Assembly (NCBI RefSeq): GCF_032452875.1
Contig: NC_083869.1
Location: 78,238,501-78,302,500, forward strand
Direction of reading: 5' to 3'
Source: Bos javanicus
Taxonomy: Eukaryota > Chordata > Mammalia > Artiodactyla > Bovidae
Length of the DNA: 64,000 nt
Shown here piece by piece: positions 43,242 to 55,200 of the stretch (position 1 is the stretch's first letter; every line of letters begins with the position of its first letter). The translations under genes and the position numbers were made by a program. Under the pieces are notes generated by a model that ran no database searches, was not told where the DNA came from, and saw only the letters and a program-made list of their open reading frames with translations.

Positions 43242-46180
43242 ATAAAATTGACTCTTCAAGCAACCAAGATTCCTAATGGAAATATCTTATTTGAGGCATC
43301 ACAAAATTGGAAACCATAAAATTTGTCTTGTCCATCAAAATTAACCAGTTTCATGGAGAAATGTACACATGATTCAATGCCTCTATTCACTGGAGAAGAG
43401 ACAGGCAAGAATCTGAAATAATGCTCTAAATAATACTCTAACTATAGAATTATTTTTCTAATAAGTTCAGTCATTGTTACACATACTTAATATTTTTATC
43501 TTCACTTAAATCAGTTCTGCCCCAAATATGACATGAGGAAAGATACTGAACATTAGTCATTAATGTACTATGATTTATAGCAAATGGTTTTTAATACCCC
43601 TACAATTACTAAAAATCCTCTTTTATTTCATTTTTATAATTTTATGAAGAGAGCTAGAAAATCAGAATGGAATTGGTTGTCTGGGTTATTTCCAAATTTA
43701 AAAATATAGTTTCCTTAATATTAACTTTCTTAAATTCTCTATATTTTACATCTTCAGTGTAAAAATAAAAGCAGAAAATATCATTGTGAAATTGCCTTTA
43801 ATTTAATATTTATGAGATGAAATGTTATAGGAATAGTATGTTCCCATAGACCAACATTGCACAATTATATAGTCATTTTCTTTGGGGTAAAATATTTCTT
43901 GAACTTCTTCATCTTTATGATGAACTAGGTTTCCTTGATTGTATATTTATTCAGTAAAACAGCAACTATTTGAGAAACTTCATTCTAAGATACCTTCAAA
44001 TCTTCACACTTATCAACTCAGTTCATTACTATAATAAATATTGACTTCAATTATGAGTAATGCAAGTGCATGTAACAGATAAAAATCTCAGTCGACAAAC
44101 AACAAAAAAAGCAAATTTCTTAGTCTAAATTTTAATTTCTGTTTCGACCATCTTTATCCCACTCTTGCTCTTTGGGGTTAATCAAAATACAAAGAGTCTT
44201 CTTTTACCTAAGAGGTAAAGAGGCTTCCTGCAGAGGGGTAGGGCTTGACCCTGCAAGAGGCATGCAGTCTTTTTTTGTCATCTACCTTCCATGACATATC
44301 CTGAGATGTATAGTGTTCCCATCAGACTTCCATTGTCAGTTCACAGATAACCTTTCCCGAGTCCTTCTTCATTTCACTGTCAAGTCTCCTCAGGTCTGAA
44401 TTTCTTCAAGCAACATTTGCTTTTGCCCTTGGTGGCTACATGGAGTTTTTCTGGTGCTCCCTTGCTGCTCTGGGATCATCAGAAATGCTTAGAGGCATTT
44501 CTGCTCATTTACCTAGCCCATCCTTTCTCAACCAGGATTCCACAATCCAACTATAATACATATCAATGAATGACTTGAGTAACTAGTTTCTCAATTTTCC
44601 AAGACTTCTATATAGTTAGTACAATTCTAGGTATGTAGGAAATTAAAGCTTAGTTCTCCAGTGGAATCAACTATTTCTAGACTCTTCAGGGATGTAGTAG
44701 CATTTTCAAACCTAGCTGGAAACAGCCTGACCAGTGATAAGAGGAGTGTACAGAGCCCCTACTCAGACCATCAGTAGCTAAATCCCCCTGGTGTTCCTTT
44801 GAATTTACCCGCTACCCTCAACCAAAATACCATATGTAGTAGGGAAATCTTGCTTTGGTTCATTATTTATACATTCAAAGCTCTCTTCAATGTTTAAGTC
44901 TAAACTCGAACATAACAAGCCAACAACTTGACATTTTCTTGTATTTTTGTTCTGCTGCACAATTTTTTTTCCTGTTACAAATGAATGCAAAATTCCAAGT
45001 CAATCAAATAGGATTAAGGATAATGATAACAGCAGAGAAACAGAGGGGGTTGTGGAGTAGACAGTAAAGGTTAATATTTCAAAATTATTTCTAGACTACA
45101 AAGATAACACAAAGGTGAAGAGAAAGCACTCATTCTCATGAGTTCACAAGCTAGAAGAAATCATATAATTTAGTTAAGTGGCCCACAAAGATTATTTTTA
45201 ATTGCAATATGCAGGAAAGGAAAATAACTAATACCCATTGAACTCAGATCATTAGAATAACTTTTATGTTTGGTATGGTGTTTCTACTTGTTAGATTTTA
45301 TAATCAGCATTTTATAAACAAGGAGACCAACATTCAGAGAGGTTAAGTGATTGAGATAATAAAGCTAGTTAATGATAGGGACCGGTGCATAACACAGGTT
45401 GTTAGTCTTTCATATTTTATATGTAAAGACAAAATATTTATATATGCTAAGGAAATCAGAACTTCAAAAATAAATGCTTAATCAACATTAGTAGCAGATT
45501 CAAAGATTGTCACGTGGGAGAGAATACTTGGATCCCTTCCATGCCATCTATCAGTTTGTGCTGACTGACAGTGATTGACAGGAAGACACCAAGTTTTTTA
45601 TGCAAAAAAAGTAAGTAAAATAAAAGTTCTGATAATATAAATAAAAGATATAAAATGAACAAATCAGAGAGAGCAGAGTAAATAGTGGCATATACCCATG
45701 GGTGTACTTGCCTTCTAAAGATGCCTCTAATAAATGTGATTTTGTCATTAATGCATGATAGAATTGTCTGGGTATCTCTTTACCTGCATTTTTGGAGTTT
45801 CAGGCTTTTTTTTTTTTTTTTTAACACCAGATCTGGGCAATAACTGAAACTCATTTATGAGAGTATGCTGCCTAATGGAACAGACAGACTAGTTTCCCAG
45901 GGATAGCAAGGTTGGTACTCAGGCCTGCTTACAACATACTCCTGCAGTGCACCTAGCAAGTGGTCACTCAGGCTGTCCTAAATCACTGCCAAGGGAGAGA
46001 ATTCATTTAATCTCTGGATCATTTTTTATTGAAAAATGTTTTTGATATTCAACTGAAACCTATTTCCATATGATTTTACTGCATAGAGCCTGAAATGGGG
46101 ACTACTGAGCAGCTATAATTTTACAAGAGTTCACAACACTATGGCGGATTCGCATATGGACACAAGCTTAACAACCATCA
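43242..46180. other. Unassigned AT-rich intergenic sequence
   Basis: The longest stretch in the middle of the window without a recognised mobile element. No open frame exceeds about 70 codons and none resembles a domain. A poly(T) run lies at about 45808-45822. Confidence 0.45.
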
Positions 46181-46188
46181 ATCTAAAA

Positions 46189-46362
46189 CAGTAGATTTTA
46201 ACCTTGATTGCACATTCTAATTACCTGGGGAGTTAAAAATGATGGTGTCTGGTCCCACTTCAAGAAATACAGATTTAATTGATTTGTGCTATTATCAGGA
46301 CATCTGGATATTTTAAAAATCCCCCAGCCAATTCTAATGTGCAGCCCATATGGTAATTACTG
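46189..46362 (+). mobile_element. MER5-type hAT MITE
   Basis: 174 bp, starts CAGTAGATTTTAACC and ends GGTAATTACTG, imperfect terminal inverted repeats. Internal 'cacattctaattacctgggg' and 'ccagccaattctaatgtgca' mirror each other as in MER5A. Flanked by 8-bp duplications ATCTAAAA (46181-46188) and ATCTAGAA (46363-46370), 7/8 identical, as expected for hAT transposition. Confidence 0.82.
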
Positions 46363-46699
46363 ATCTAGAAGAATAAATGAACAGTTTGTCCTTCAGTCCT
46401 ATCCTCCAAAATACTGGGTTTTCCCCCAAAATTAATTGTATACACTCTTTTTCCACCACAAATTGGATACAGTGTACCAGATCAAGTGAAATGAGATTCA
46501 GTATTCTGACTGGATAATAATAATAATAAATTATAATAACCATTTTCCTCAATATGTAATGCTGAAATTGATACCTGACCCATCTACTTAATATAAATGT
46601 TCTTATATTTCAATTCTCCTCATTCTAGGCCTTTGGTAGAACTGTTACACTGAACACTGGCTTTGTTTCTTGGTAGGTGTCAAGCTGATAGACACAACT

Positions 46700-47180
46700 G
46701 AAACTGCACAACATGGACTGGACTTAAACCCGTAGGCTGGAACTTGAACCCACTGTCTTTTAGTTGACATTACTCACCAGTCTCAGGACTTCATGAAGCT
46801 CAGATTCTTTATGTCACAACACAGAAAGAGTTTAGTAAGAGGCAAAGTGATAGGTAAGAAATGGATTTATTTAAGAGAGATACACATTCCATAGACAGAA
46901 TACAGTCCATCTCTAAAAGCAAGAGACCATGAAATGTGGGGTGGTTAGTTCTTATGGACTGTGTAATTTCATGGGCTAATGAGTGGGAGGATTATGCTAA
47001 TGATTTTGGGGAAGGAGTGAGGATTTCTTGGGATTGGGCCACCACCCATTGTTTGGCCTTTTATGGTTGGCCTCAGAACTGTCATGGCACCTGAGGGTAT
47101 GTCATTTAGCATGCTAATGAGAGTTAACGACCACTGATGATTTAATCATGCATATGTAATAGAACTTCCACAAAAATCAT
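46700..47180. other. Possible old LTR remnant
   Basis: Blocks such as 'agaaatggatttatttaaga', 'aatttcatgggctaatgag' and 'gatgatttaatcatgcatat' look like an old LTR-type repeat. I could not define ends or a family, so this is tentative. Confidence 0.3.
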
Positions 47181-47183
47181 GAA

Positions 47184-47197
47184 TGATTCAGTATTCT
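47184..47197. repeat. Target-site duplication, left copy (L1 element B)
   Basis: TGATTCAGTATTCT next to the poly(T) start; recurs exactly at 55411-55424. Confidence 0.93.
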
Positions 47198-47451
47198 TTT
47201 TTTTTTTTTAATTTGTTATTTTTAAACTTTCCATAATTGTATTAGTCCCCATCCTGAACCCAGCCCCAAGCATCCAGTATCGTGCATCGAACCTGGACTG
47301 GCGACTCATTTCATACATGATATTATACATGTTTCAGTGTCATTCTCCCAAATCATCCCACCCTCTCCCTCTCCCACAGAGTCCATAAGACTGTTCTATA
47401 CATCAGTGTCTCTTTTGCTGTCTCGTATACAGGGTTATTGTTACCATCTTT

Positions 47452-50400
47452 CTAAATTCCATATATATGCGTTAGTATACTGTATTGGTGTTTTTCCTTC
47501 TGGCTTACTTCACTCTGTATAATAGACTCCAGTTTCATCCACCTCATTAGAACTGATTCAAATGTATTCTTTTTAATGGCTGAGTAATACTCCATTGTGT
47601 ATATGTACCACCGCTTTCTTATCCATTCATCTGCTGATGGACATCTAGGTTGTTTCCATGTCCTGGCTATTGTAAACAGTGCTGCGATGAACATTGGGAT
47701 ACACATGTCTCTTTCCCTTCTGGTTTCCTTGGTGTGTATGCCCAGTAGTGGGATTGCTGGATCATAAGGCAGTTCTAGTTCCAGTTTTTTAAGGAATCTC
47801 CACACTGTTCTCCATAGTGGCTGTACTAGTTTGCATTCCCACCAACAGTGTAAGAGGGTTCCCTTTCCTCCACACCCTCTCCAACATTTATTATTTGTAG
47901 ACTTTTGGATCGCAGCCATTCTGACTGGTGTGAAATGGTACCTCATAGTGGTCTTGATTTGCATTTCTCTGATAATGAGTGATGTTGAGCATCTTTTCAT
48001 GTGTTTGTTAGCCATCTGTATGTCTTCTTTGGAGAAATGTCTATTTAGTTCTTTGGCCCATTTTTTGATTGGGTCATTTATTTTTCTGGAGTTGAGCTGG
48101 AGGAGTTGCTTATATATTTTTGAGATTAGTTGTTTGTCAGTTGCTTCATTTGCTATTATTTTCTCCCATTCTGAAGGCTGTCTTTTCACCTTGCTGATAG
48201 TTTCCTTTGATGTGCAGAAGCTTTTAAGGTTAATTAGGTCCCATTTGTTTATTTTTGCTTTTATTTCTGATATTCTGGGAGGTGGGTCATAGAGGATCCT
48301 GCTGTGATGTATGTCAGAGAGTGTTTTGCCTAAGTTCTCCTCTAGGAGTTTTATAGTTTCTGGTCTTATGTTTAGATCTTTAATCCATTTTGAGTTTATT
48401 TTTGTGTATGGTGTTAGAAAGTGTTCTAGTTTCATTCTTTTACAAGTGGTTGACCAGTTTTCCCAGCACCACTTGTTAAAGAGATTGTCTTTAATCCATT
48501 GTATATTCTTGCCTTCTTTGTCAAAGATAAGGTGTCCATATGTGCGTGGATTTATCTCTGGGCTTTCTATTTTGTTCCATTGATCTATATTTCTGTCTTT
48601 GTGCCAGTACCATACTGTCTTGATGACTGTGGCTTTGTAGTAGAGCCTGAAGTCAGGTAGGTTGATTCCTCCAGTTCCATTCTTCTTTCTCAAGATCACT
48701 TTGGCTATTCGAGGTTTTTTGTATTTCCATACAAATTGTGAAATTATTTGTTCTAGCTCTGTGAAGAATACTGTTGGTAGCTTGATAGGGATTGCATTGA
48801 ATCTATAAATTGCTTTGGGTAGTATACTCATTTTCACTATATTGATTCTTCCAATCCATGAACATGGTATATTTCTCCATCTATTAGTGTCCTCTTTGAT
48901 TTCTTTTACCAGTGTTTTATAGTTTTCTATATATAGGTCTTTAGTTTCTTTAGGTAGATATATTCCTAAGTATTTTATTCTTTCCGTTGCAATGGTGAAT
49001 GGAATTGTTTCCTTAATTTCTCTTTCTGTTTTCTCATTATTAGTGTATAGGAATGCAAGGGATTTCTGTGTGTTGATTTCATATCCTGCAACTTTACTAT
49101 AGTCATTGATTAGTTCTAGTAATTTTCTGGTGGAGTCTTTAGGGTTTTCTATGTAGAGGATCATGTCATCTGCAAATAGTGAGAGTTTTACTTCTTCTTT
49201 TCCAATTTGGATTCCTTTTATTTCTTTTTCTGCTCTGATTGCTGTGGCCAAAACTTCCAAAACTATGTTGAATAGTAATGGTGAAAGTGGGCACCCTTGT
49301 CTTGTTCCTGACTTTAGAGGAAATGCTTTCAATTTTTCACCATTGAGGATAATGTTTGCTGTGGGTTTGTCATATATAGTTTTTATTATGTTGAGGTATG
49401 TTCCTTCTATTCCTGATTTCTGGAGAGTTTTTATCATAAATGGGTGTTGAATTTTGTCAAAGGCTTTCTCTGCATCTATTGAGATAATCATATGGTTTTT
49501 ATTTTTCAATTTGTTAATGTGGTGTATTACATTGATTGATTTGCGGATATTGAAGAATCCTTGCATCCCTGGGATAAAGCCCACTTGGTCATGGTGTATG
49601 ATCTTTTTAATGTGTTGCTGGATTCTGGTTGCTAGAATTTTGTTAAGGATTTTTGCATCTATGTTCATCAGTGATATTGGCCTGTAGTTTTCTTTTTTTG
49701 TGGGATCTTTGTCAGGTTTTGGTATTAGGGTGATGGTGGCCTCATAGAATGAGTTTGGAAGTTTACCTTCCTCTGCAATTTTCTGGAAGAGTTTGAGCAG
49801 GATAGGTGTTAGCTCTTCTCTAAATTTTTGGTAGAATTCAGCTGTGAAGCCATCTGGACCTGGGCTTTTGTTTGCTGGAAGATTTCTGATTACAGTTTCA
49901 ATTTCCGTGCTTGTGATGGGTCTGTTAAGGTTTTCTATTTCTTCCTGGTCCAGTTTTGGAAAGTTGTACTTCTCTAAGAATTTGTCCATTTCTTCCACGT
50001 TGTCCATTTTATTGGCATATAATTGTTGATAGTAGTCTCTTATGATCCTTTGTATTTCTGTGTTGTCTGTTGTGATCTCTCCATTTTCATTTCTAATTTT
50101 ATTGATTTGATTTTTCTCCCTTTGTTTCTTGATGAGTCTGGCTAATGGTTTGTCAATTTTATTTATCCTTTCAAAGAACCAGCTTTTAGTTTTGTTGATT
50201 TTTGCTATGGTCTCTTTTGTTTCTTTTGCATTTATTTCTGCTCTAATTTTTAAGATTTCTTTCCTTCTACTAACCCTGGGGTTCTTCATTTCTTCCTTTT
50301 CTAGTTGCTTTAGGTGTAGAGTTAGGTTATTTATTTGACTTTTTTCTTGTTTCTTGAGGTGTGCCTGTATTGCTATGAACTTTCCCCTTAGGACTGCTTT

Positions 50401-51222
50401 TACCGTGTCCCACAGGTTTTGGGTTGTTGTGTTTTCATTTTCATTCGTTTCTATGCAAATTTTGATTTCTTTTTTGATTTCTTCTGTGATTTGTTGGTTA
50501 TTCAGCAGCGTGTTGTTCAGCCTCCATATGTTGGAATTTTTAATTGTTTTTCTCCTGTAATTGAGATCTAATCTTACTGCATTGTGGCCAGAAAAGATGC
50601 TTGGAATGATTTCTATTTTTTTGAATTTACCAAGGCTAGCTTTATGGCCCAGGATGTGATCTATCCTGGAGAAGGTTCCGTGTGCGCTTGAGAAAAAGGT
50701 GAAATTCATTGTTTTGGGATGAAATGTCCTATAGATATCAATTAGGTCTAACTGGTCTATTGTATCATTTAAAGTTTGTGTTTCCTTGTTAATTTTCTGT
50801 TTAGTTGATCTATCCATAGGTGTGAGTGGGGTATTAAAGTCTCCCACTATTATTGTGTTATTGTTAATTTCTCCTTTCATACTTGTTAGCATTTGTCTTA
50901 CATATTGTGGTGCTCCCTTGTTGGGTGCATATATATTTATAATTGTTATATCTTCTTCTTGGATTGATCCTTTGATCATTATGTAGTGACCTTCTTTGTC
51001 TCTCTTCACAGCCTTTGTTTTAAAGTCTATTTTATCTGATATGAGTATTGCTACTCCTGCTTTCTTTTGGTCCCTATTTGCATGGAAAATCTTTTTCCAG
51101 CCCTTGACTTTCAGTCTGTATGTGTCCCCTGTTTTGAGGTGGGTCTCTTGTAGACAACATATGTAGGGGTCTTGTTTTTGTATCCATTCAGCCAGTCTTT
51201 GTCTTTTGGTTGGGGCATTCAA
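47452..51222 (-). CDS. L1 element B ORF2 (endonuclease/reverse transcriptase), open but start-disconnected
   Basis: LINE-1 ORF2p, 1,256 open codons. The usual ATG is at 51269-51271, but an extra base at 51250/51251 shifts the frame. That ATG now reads 27 codons to a stop, and the long frame begins at a TTG equivalent to codon 17, directly downstream of an in-frame TAA. The first in-frame Met is codon 82 of this frame (about 98 in normal numbering), past the first catalytic Asn and the 'CCLQETH' Glu. In the endonuclease the 'SDH' motif reads SGH (GAC to GGC, codon at 50587-50589, equivalent to the catalytic Asp near residue 229 in human L1). RT blocks are intact: 'SPGPDGFTAEFYQ', 'VGFIPGMQ', 'TRQGCPLSPLLFN', 'LFADDMILY' (codons 683-686). 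The C-terminal Cys box C-x3-C-x7-H-x4-C is intact near 47835-47886. An RT-competent but endonuclease-dead protein is possible only if translation starts without the AUG. Confidence 0.93.
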   Translation of the reverse strand: MNAPTKRQRLAEWIQKQDPYICCLQETHLKTGDTYRLKVKGWKKIFHANRDQKKAGVAILISDKIDFKTKAVKRDKEGHYIMIKGSIQEEDITIINIYAPNKGAPQYVRQMLTSMKGEINNNTIIVGDFNTPLTPMDRSTKQKINKETQTLNDTIDQLDLIDIYRTFHPKTMNFTFFSSAHGTFSRIDHILGHKASLGKFKKIEIIPSIFSGHNAVRLDLNYRRKTIKNSNIWRLNNTLLNNQQITEEIKKEIKICIETNENENTTTQNLWDTVKAVLRGKFIAIQAHLKKQEKSQINNLTLHLKQLEKEEMKNPRVSRRKEILKIRAEINAKETKETIAKINKTKSWFFERINKIDKPLARLIKKQREKNQINKIRNENGEITTDNTEIQRIIRDYYQQLYANKMDNVEEMDKFLEKYNFPKLDQEEIENLNRPITSTEIETVIRNLPANKSPGPDGFTAEFYQKFREELTPILLKLFQKIAEEGKLPNSFYEATITLIPKPDKDPTKKENYRPISLMNIDAKILNKILATRIQQHIKKIIHHDQVGFIPGMQGFFNIRKSINVIHHINKLKNKNHMIISIDAEKAFDKIQHPFMIKTLQKSGIEGTYLNIIKTIYDKPTANIILNGEKLKAFPLKSGTRQGCPLSPLLFNIVLEVLATAIRAEKEIKGIQIGKEEVKLSLFADDMILYIENPKDSTRKLLELINDYSKVAGYEINTQKSLAFLYTNNEKTEREIKETIPFTIATERIKYLGIYLPKETKDLYIENYKTLVKEIKEDTNRWRNIPCSWIGRINIVKMSILPKAIYRFNAIPIKLPTVFFTELEQIISQFVWKYKKPRIAKVILRKKNGTGGINLPDFRLYYKATVIKTVWYWHKDRNIDQWNKIESPEINPRTYGHLIFDKEGKNIQWIKDNLFNKWCWENWSTTCKRMKLEHFLTPYTKINSKWIKDLNIRPETIKLLEENLGKTLSDIHHSRILYDPPPRISEIKAKINKWDLINLKSFCTSKETISKVKRQPSEWEKIIANEATDKQLISKIYKQLLQLNSRKINDPIKKWAKELNRHFSKEDIQMANKHMKRCSTSLIIREMQIKTTMRYHFTPVRMAAIQKSTNNKCWRGCGGKGTLLHCWWECKLVQPLWRTVWRFLKKLELELPYDPAIPLLGIHTKETRRERDMCIPMFIAALFTIARTWKQPRCPSADEWIRKRWYIYTMEYYSAIKKNTFESVLMRWMKLESIIQSEVSQKEKHQYSILTHIYGI
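50587..50589 (-). other. Endonuclease catalytic-motif change SDH to SGH
   Basis: The minus-strand codon is GGC (Gly). Element A has GAC (Asp) at the same position. A single transition at 50588 explains it. Confidence 0.9.
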
Positions 51223-51322
51223 CCCATTTACGTTTAAGGTAATTACTGATTAAGTATGATCCCGTTGCCATTTACTTTATTGTTTTGGGTTCGAACTTAT
51301 ACACCGTTTTTGTGTTTCCTGT

Positions 51323-52249
51323 CTAGAGAATATCCTTTAGTATTTGTTGGAGAGCTGGTTTGGTGGTGCAGAATTCTCTCAGCTTTTGCTTGTCTGAAAA
51401 GCTTTTGATTTCTCCTTCATACTTGAATGAAATCCTTGCTGGGTACAATAATCTGGGCTGTAGGTTATTTTCTTTCATCATTTTAAGTATGTCTTGCCAT
51501 TCCCTCCTGGCTTGAAGAGTTTCTATTGAAAGATCAGCTGTTATCCTTATGGGAATTCCTTTGTGTGTTATTTGTTGTTTTTCCCTTGCTGCTTTTAATA
51601 TTTGTTCTTTGTGTTTGATCTTTGTTAATTTGATTAATATGTGTCTTGGGGTGTTTCTCCTTGGGTTTATCCTGTTTGGGACTCTCTGGGTTTCTTGGAC
51701 TTGGGTGATTATTCCCTTCCCCATTTTAGGGAAGTTTTCAACTATTATCTCCTCAAGTATTTTCTCATGGTCTTTCTTTTTGTCTTCTTCTTCTGGGACC
51801 CCTATGATTCTAATGTTGCAGCGTTTAATATTGTCCTGGAGGTCTGTGAGATTTTCCTCATTTCTTTTAATTCGTTTTTCTTTTATCCTCTCTGATTCAT
51901 TTATTTCTACCATGCTATCTTCTAATTCACTAATCCTATCTTCTGCCTCTGTTATTCTACTATTTGTTGCCTCCAGATTGTTTTTAATTTCATTTATTGC
52001 ATTATTCATTTTATATTGACTCTCTTTTATTTCTTCTAGGTCCTTGTTAAACCTTTCTTGCATCTTCTCAATCTTAGTCTCCAAGCTATTTATCTGTGAT
52101 TCCATTTTGATTTCAAGATTTTGGATCAATTTCACTATCATTATTCGGAATTCTTTATCAGGTAGATTCCCCATCTCTTCCTCTTTTGTTTGGTTTGGTG
52201 GGCTTTTATCCTGTTCCTTTATCTGCTGGGTATTCCTCTGTCTCTTCAT
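51323..52249 (-). CDS. L1 element B ORF1 (ORF1p), intact
   Basis: 308-codon frame with ATG at 52247-52249 and a normal stop. LINE-1 ORF1p forms trimers that bind L1 RNA in cytoplasmic particles and act as a nucleic-acid chaperone. Order: basic/polar N-terminus (1-35), long heptad coiled coil (about 36-140, e.g. 'LIQNLEIKMESQINSLETKI' and 'ITEAEDRISELEDSMVEI'), RRM-like domain (about 145-245, 'CNIRIIGVPEEED', 'RHILIKLTKIKHKEQILKAA'), C-terminal domain (about 246-308, 'LQARREWQDILKMMKENNL'). No stop or frameshift. ORF2 follows after 51 bp to its displaced ATG, the usual bicistronic arrangement. Whether it is expressed cannot be seen. Confidence 0.93.
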   Translation of the reverse strand: MKRQRNTQQIKEQDKSPPNQTKEEEMGNLPDKEFRIMIVKLIQNLEIKMESQINSLETKIEKMQERFNKDLEEIKESQYKMNNAINEIKNNLEATNSRITEAEDRISELEDSMVEINESERIKEKRIKRNEENLTDLQDNIKRCNIRIIGVPEEEDKKKDHEKILEEIIVENFPKMGKGIITQVQETQRVPNRINPRRNTPRHILIKLTKIKHKEQILKAAREKQQITHKGIPIRITADLSIETLQARREWQDILKMMKENNLQPRLLYPARISFKYEGEIKSFSDKQKLREFCTTKPALQQILKDIL

Positions 52250-55200
52250 CTTGTTTAAATTGCTGAGTTTGGGGTGTCCTTTCTATATTCTGGCAGTTTG
52301 TGGAGTTCTCTTTATTGTGGCATTTCCTCGCTGTGTGGGGTTTTGTACAGGTGGCTTGTCAAGGTTTCCTGGTTAGGGAAGCTTGTGTCGGTGTTCTGGT
52401 GGGTGTCCAGTAATGAGTTATGAGATGTCTATGGTTTTGGGGTGACTTTGGGCAGCTTGTATCTTGAAGCTCAGGGCTGTGCTCCTTTGTTGCTGGGGAA
52501 TTTGCTTGGTATGTCTTGCCCTGGAACTTGTTGGCCCTTGTGTGGTGCTTGGTTTCAGTGTCGGTTTGGAGGCATTTGATGAGTTCCTGTCAATTAATGT
52601 TCCTTGGAGTCAGGAGTTCCCTGGAGTCAGGGTTTGGACTTAAGCCTCCTGCTTCCAGTTATCGGTCTTATTTTTACAGTAGTTTCAAAACTTCTCCTTC
52701 TATACAGCACCATTGATAAAACATCTACGTTAAAGATGAAAAGTTTCTGTACTGTGAGGGTCACTCAGAGAGGTTCACAGCATTACATGGAGAAGAGAAG
52801 AGGGAGGAGGGTGTTAGAGGTGACCCAAATGAGATGAGGTGGAATCAATAGTGGAGAGAGTGGGGTAGCCAGTAGTCACTTCCTTATGTGCACTCCACAA
52901 CTGGACCACTCAGAGATGTTCACGGAGTTACACAGAGAAGAGAAGAAGGAGGAAGGAGACAGAGGTGGCCAGAGGGATAAAAGGGGGGAATGAAAAGGAG
53001 GGAGACAGATCCAGCCAGTAATCAGTTCCCTAAGTGTTCTCCACCGTCTGGAACACACATAAACTCACAGAGTTGGGTAGAGTAGAGAGGGGTTAGGGAG
53101 GAGACACAGGCGACCTGGTGGAGAAAAGGAGAGTCCAAAGGGAGAGAGAGCAGTCAAGCCAGTAATCTCGCTCCGTAGTGAAAAATGGGTCCTGAACATT
53201 GGGTTCTTAAAGGTACAAACTTGGTAACAAATACATAAAAGCAAAAGTTAAAAATCTAGAGTAGAGTTTGGAATTTCAAAAATACGATGTTAAAGAAAAG
53301 AAGAAGGAAAAGAAAGAGAGAAAAAACGAACAAACAAAAACAAACAAGGTCGCAAAAATTATAAAGAAAGTACAGGTACAAAATTGATAACTAATACCAA
53401 AAAGCAAAAATTAAAAATCTAGAGTAGAGTTTGGAATTTCAAAAATACAATGTTGAAAAAAAGGAAGAAGAAACATAAAGAGAGAAAACAAACAAACAAA
53501 AGCAATGTCGCAAAAATTATAAAGAAAATACAGGTACAAATTTGATATCAAATACCAAAAAGCATAAATTAAAAATCTAGAGTAGAGTTTGGAATTTCAG
53601 ATATACAATGTTATATAAAAGAAGAAGAGAGTGAAACAGAAAGAAAAAAAAAAAAAGCCATAGAAATTATAAAAAAAACTGTAGGTACAAAATTGATAAT
53701 ATATACCAAAAAGCTAAAATTAAAAAACTAGAGTAGAGTTTGGAATTTCAAAAATACAATGTTAAAGAAAAGAAGAAAAAAAAAAAAAAGGTCAAAAAAT
53801 TATAAAATATATATATATGAAGTTTGCTGAAGAAGAAAAATATAGGGTCTTTTTTTTTTTTTTTTGCAAAGTAATAGGTTATAAAAGTGAAAATTAAAGG
53901 AGCAATAGAGGACTTAAAAAAATTTTTTTAATTAAAAAAAAAGAAAGAAAGAAAGAATGATCGAAAAATAGTCAAAATATATCTAGGTCTTTCTCTGGTT
54001 TTGTTGTATGGTGGGTTCAGTTTATTTTTGGCTAGTTCCTTGGTCCAACTTATATTTCTCAAGATCTATAGGCCCCTTCCTATGTAGTCTGTAGTAACCA
54101 CGGGGTTTTAATCTATTGCCTGTAGCTTCCAAGGCGTTTCCCTCTGTTATAACTTCTTCTGTTTGCTGGTCTCTTCAGTGTCTGGCTTCCACCCTGACAC
54201 AAAGGGGACGGTGGGGGAAACTTTTTTTTTTTTTTTTAGGCTCACTTGTTCAGTCGCGCTGTGGGGAGGGAGGGAGGGAGGGATGCTGCAAACAAATAAC
54301 ACTGGCGTGCGCTCGCAGTGCCTCAGCCACACTGGGTCTGCCCCAACTCACAGCGCATGTAGCCTCCCTGCCCACACTGCTCGGGCTCTAGGTTGTTCCA
54401 CCGAGAACAATCTGAGGCCGGCCCTGGGCTGCATGTACCTCCCAGGTCCAAGCCGCTCAGGTTCAGGCACTCGGGTAGTCCTCAGAGGCGCAGACTCTAT
54501 TGGGCCTGCATTTTGTGCTCTTCCCAGGTTCGAGCAGCTCAGGTGATGAGGTGTTTGGCGAACGCCAATGCTGCGACTTATTGCCTCCCTGCCACTCAGT
54601 TATCTGGGTGTAAAACCGGCACACCTTCTCAGGCAGATGTTGACCGTCCAGACCCCCAAGCAGTTTTAGCTAGTAAAGAAGCCTGCTTACAGTTTTACAG
54701 ATAATGTCTTTCTGGGGCTGCGATTGTCCCCTTCTGGCTCTGGCTGCCTGTTACGGGAGGGGGAAGGTCTGCAGCCGACTATCTCTGTTCAGTCCTTTGT
54801 TCCGTGCGCAGGCCTGGCGGTGTCTTAGGTTGGGGCTGGCTTTTCGCATGGTAGATATCCCACAGTCTGGTTTGCTAGCCCAAATTATTTCGCTCAGATA
54901 GCACTCAGGGTATTCAGGCCAGATTCTTACTCTGAGCGATGCAGCCCGCGCCGCGCCTCCCTGCCCAGCCCCTGCTTGCTAATGGCGGATGCAGGCGTCT
55001 GCGCTGCTTCTCCGCTGGGGGAGTTACCGTAGGGCTCGCAATCTGCGAGTTTTAATTGTTTATTTATTTTTTCTCCCTGTTATGTTGCCCTCTGTGCTTC
55101 CAAAGCTCGGCACAGGTTTGGCAGTGAGAAGGTTTCCTGGTGTTTGGAAACTTCTCTCTTTTTAAGACTCCCTTCCCTGGACGGAACTCCATCCCTCCCT

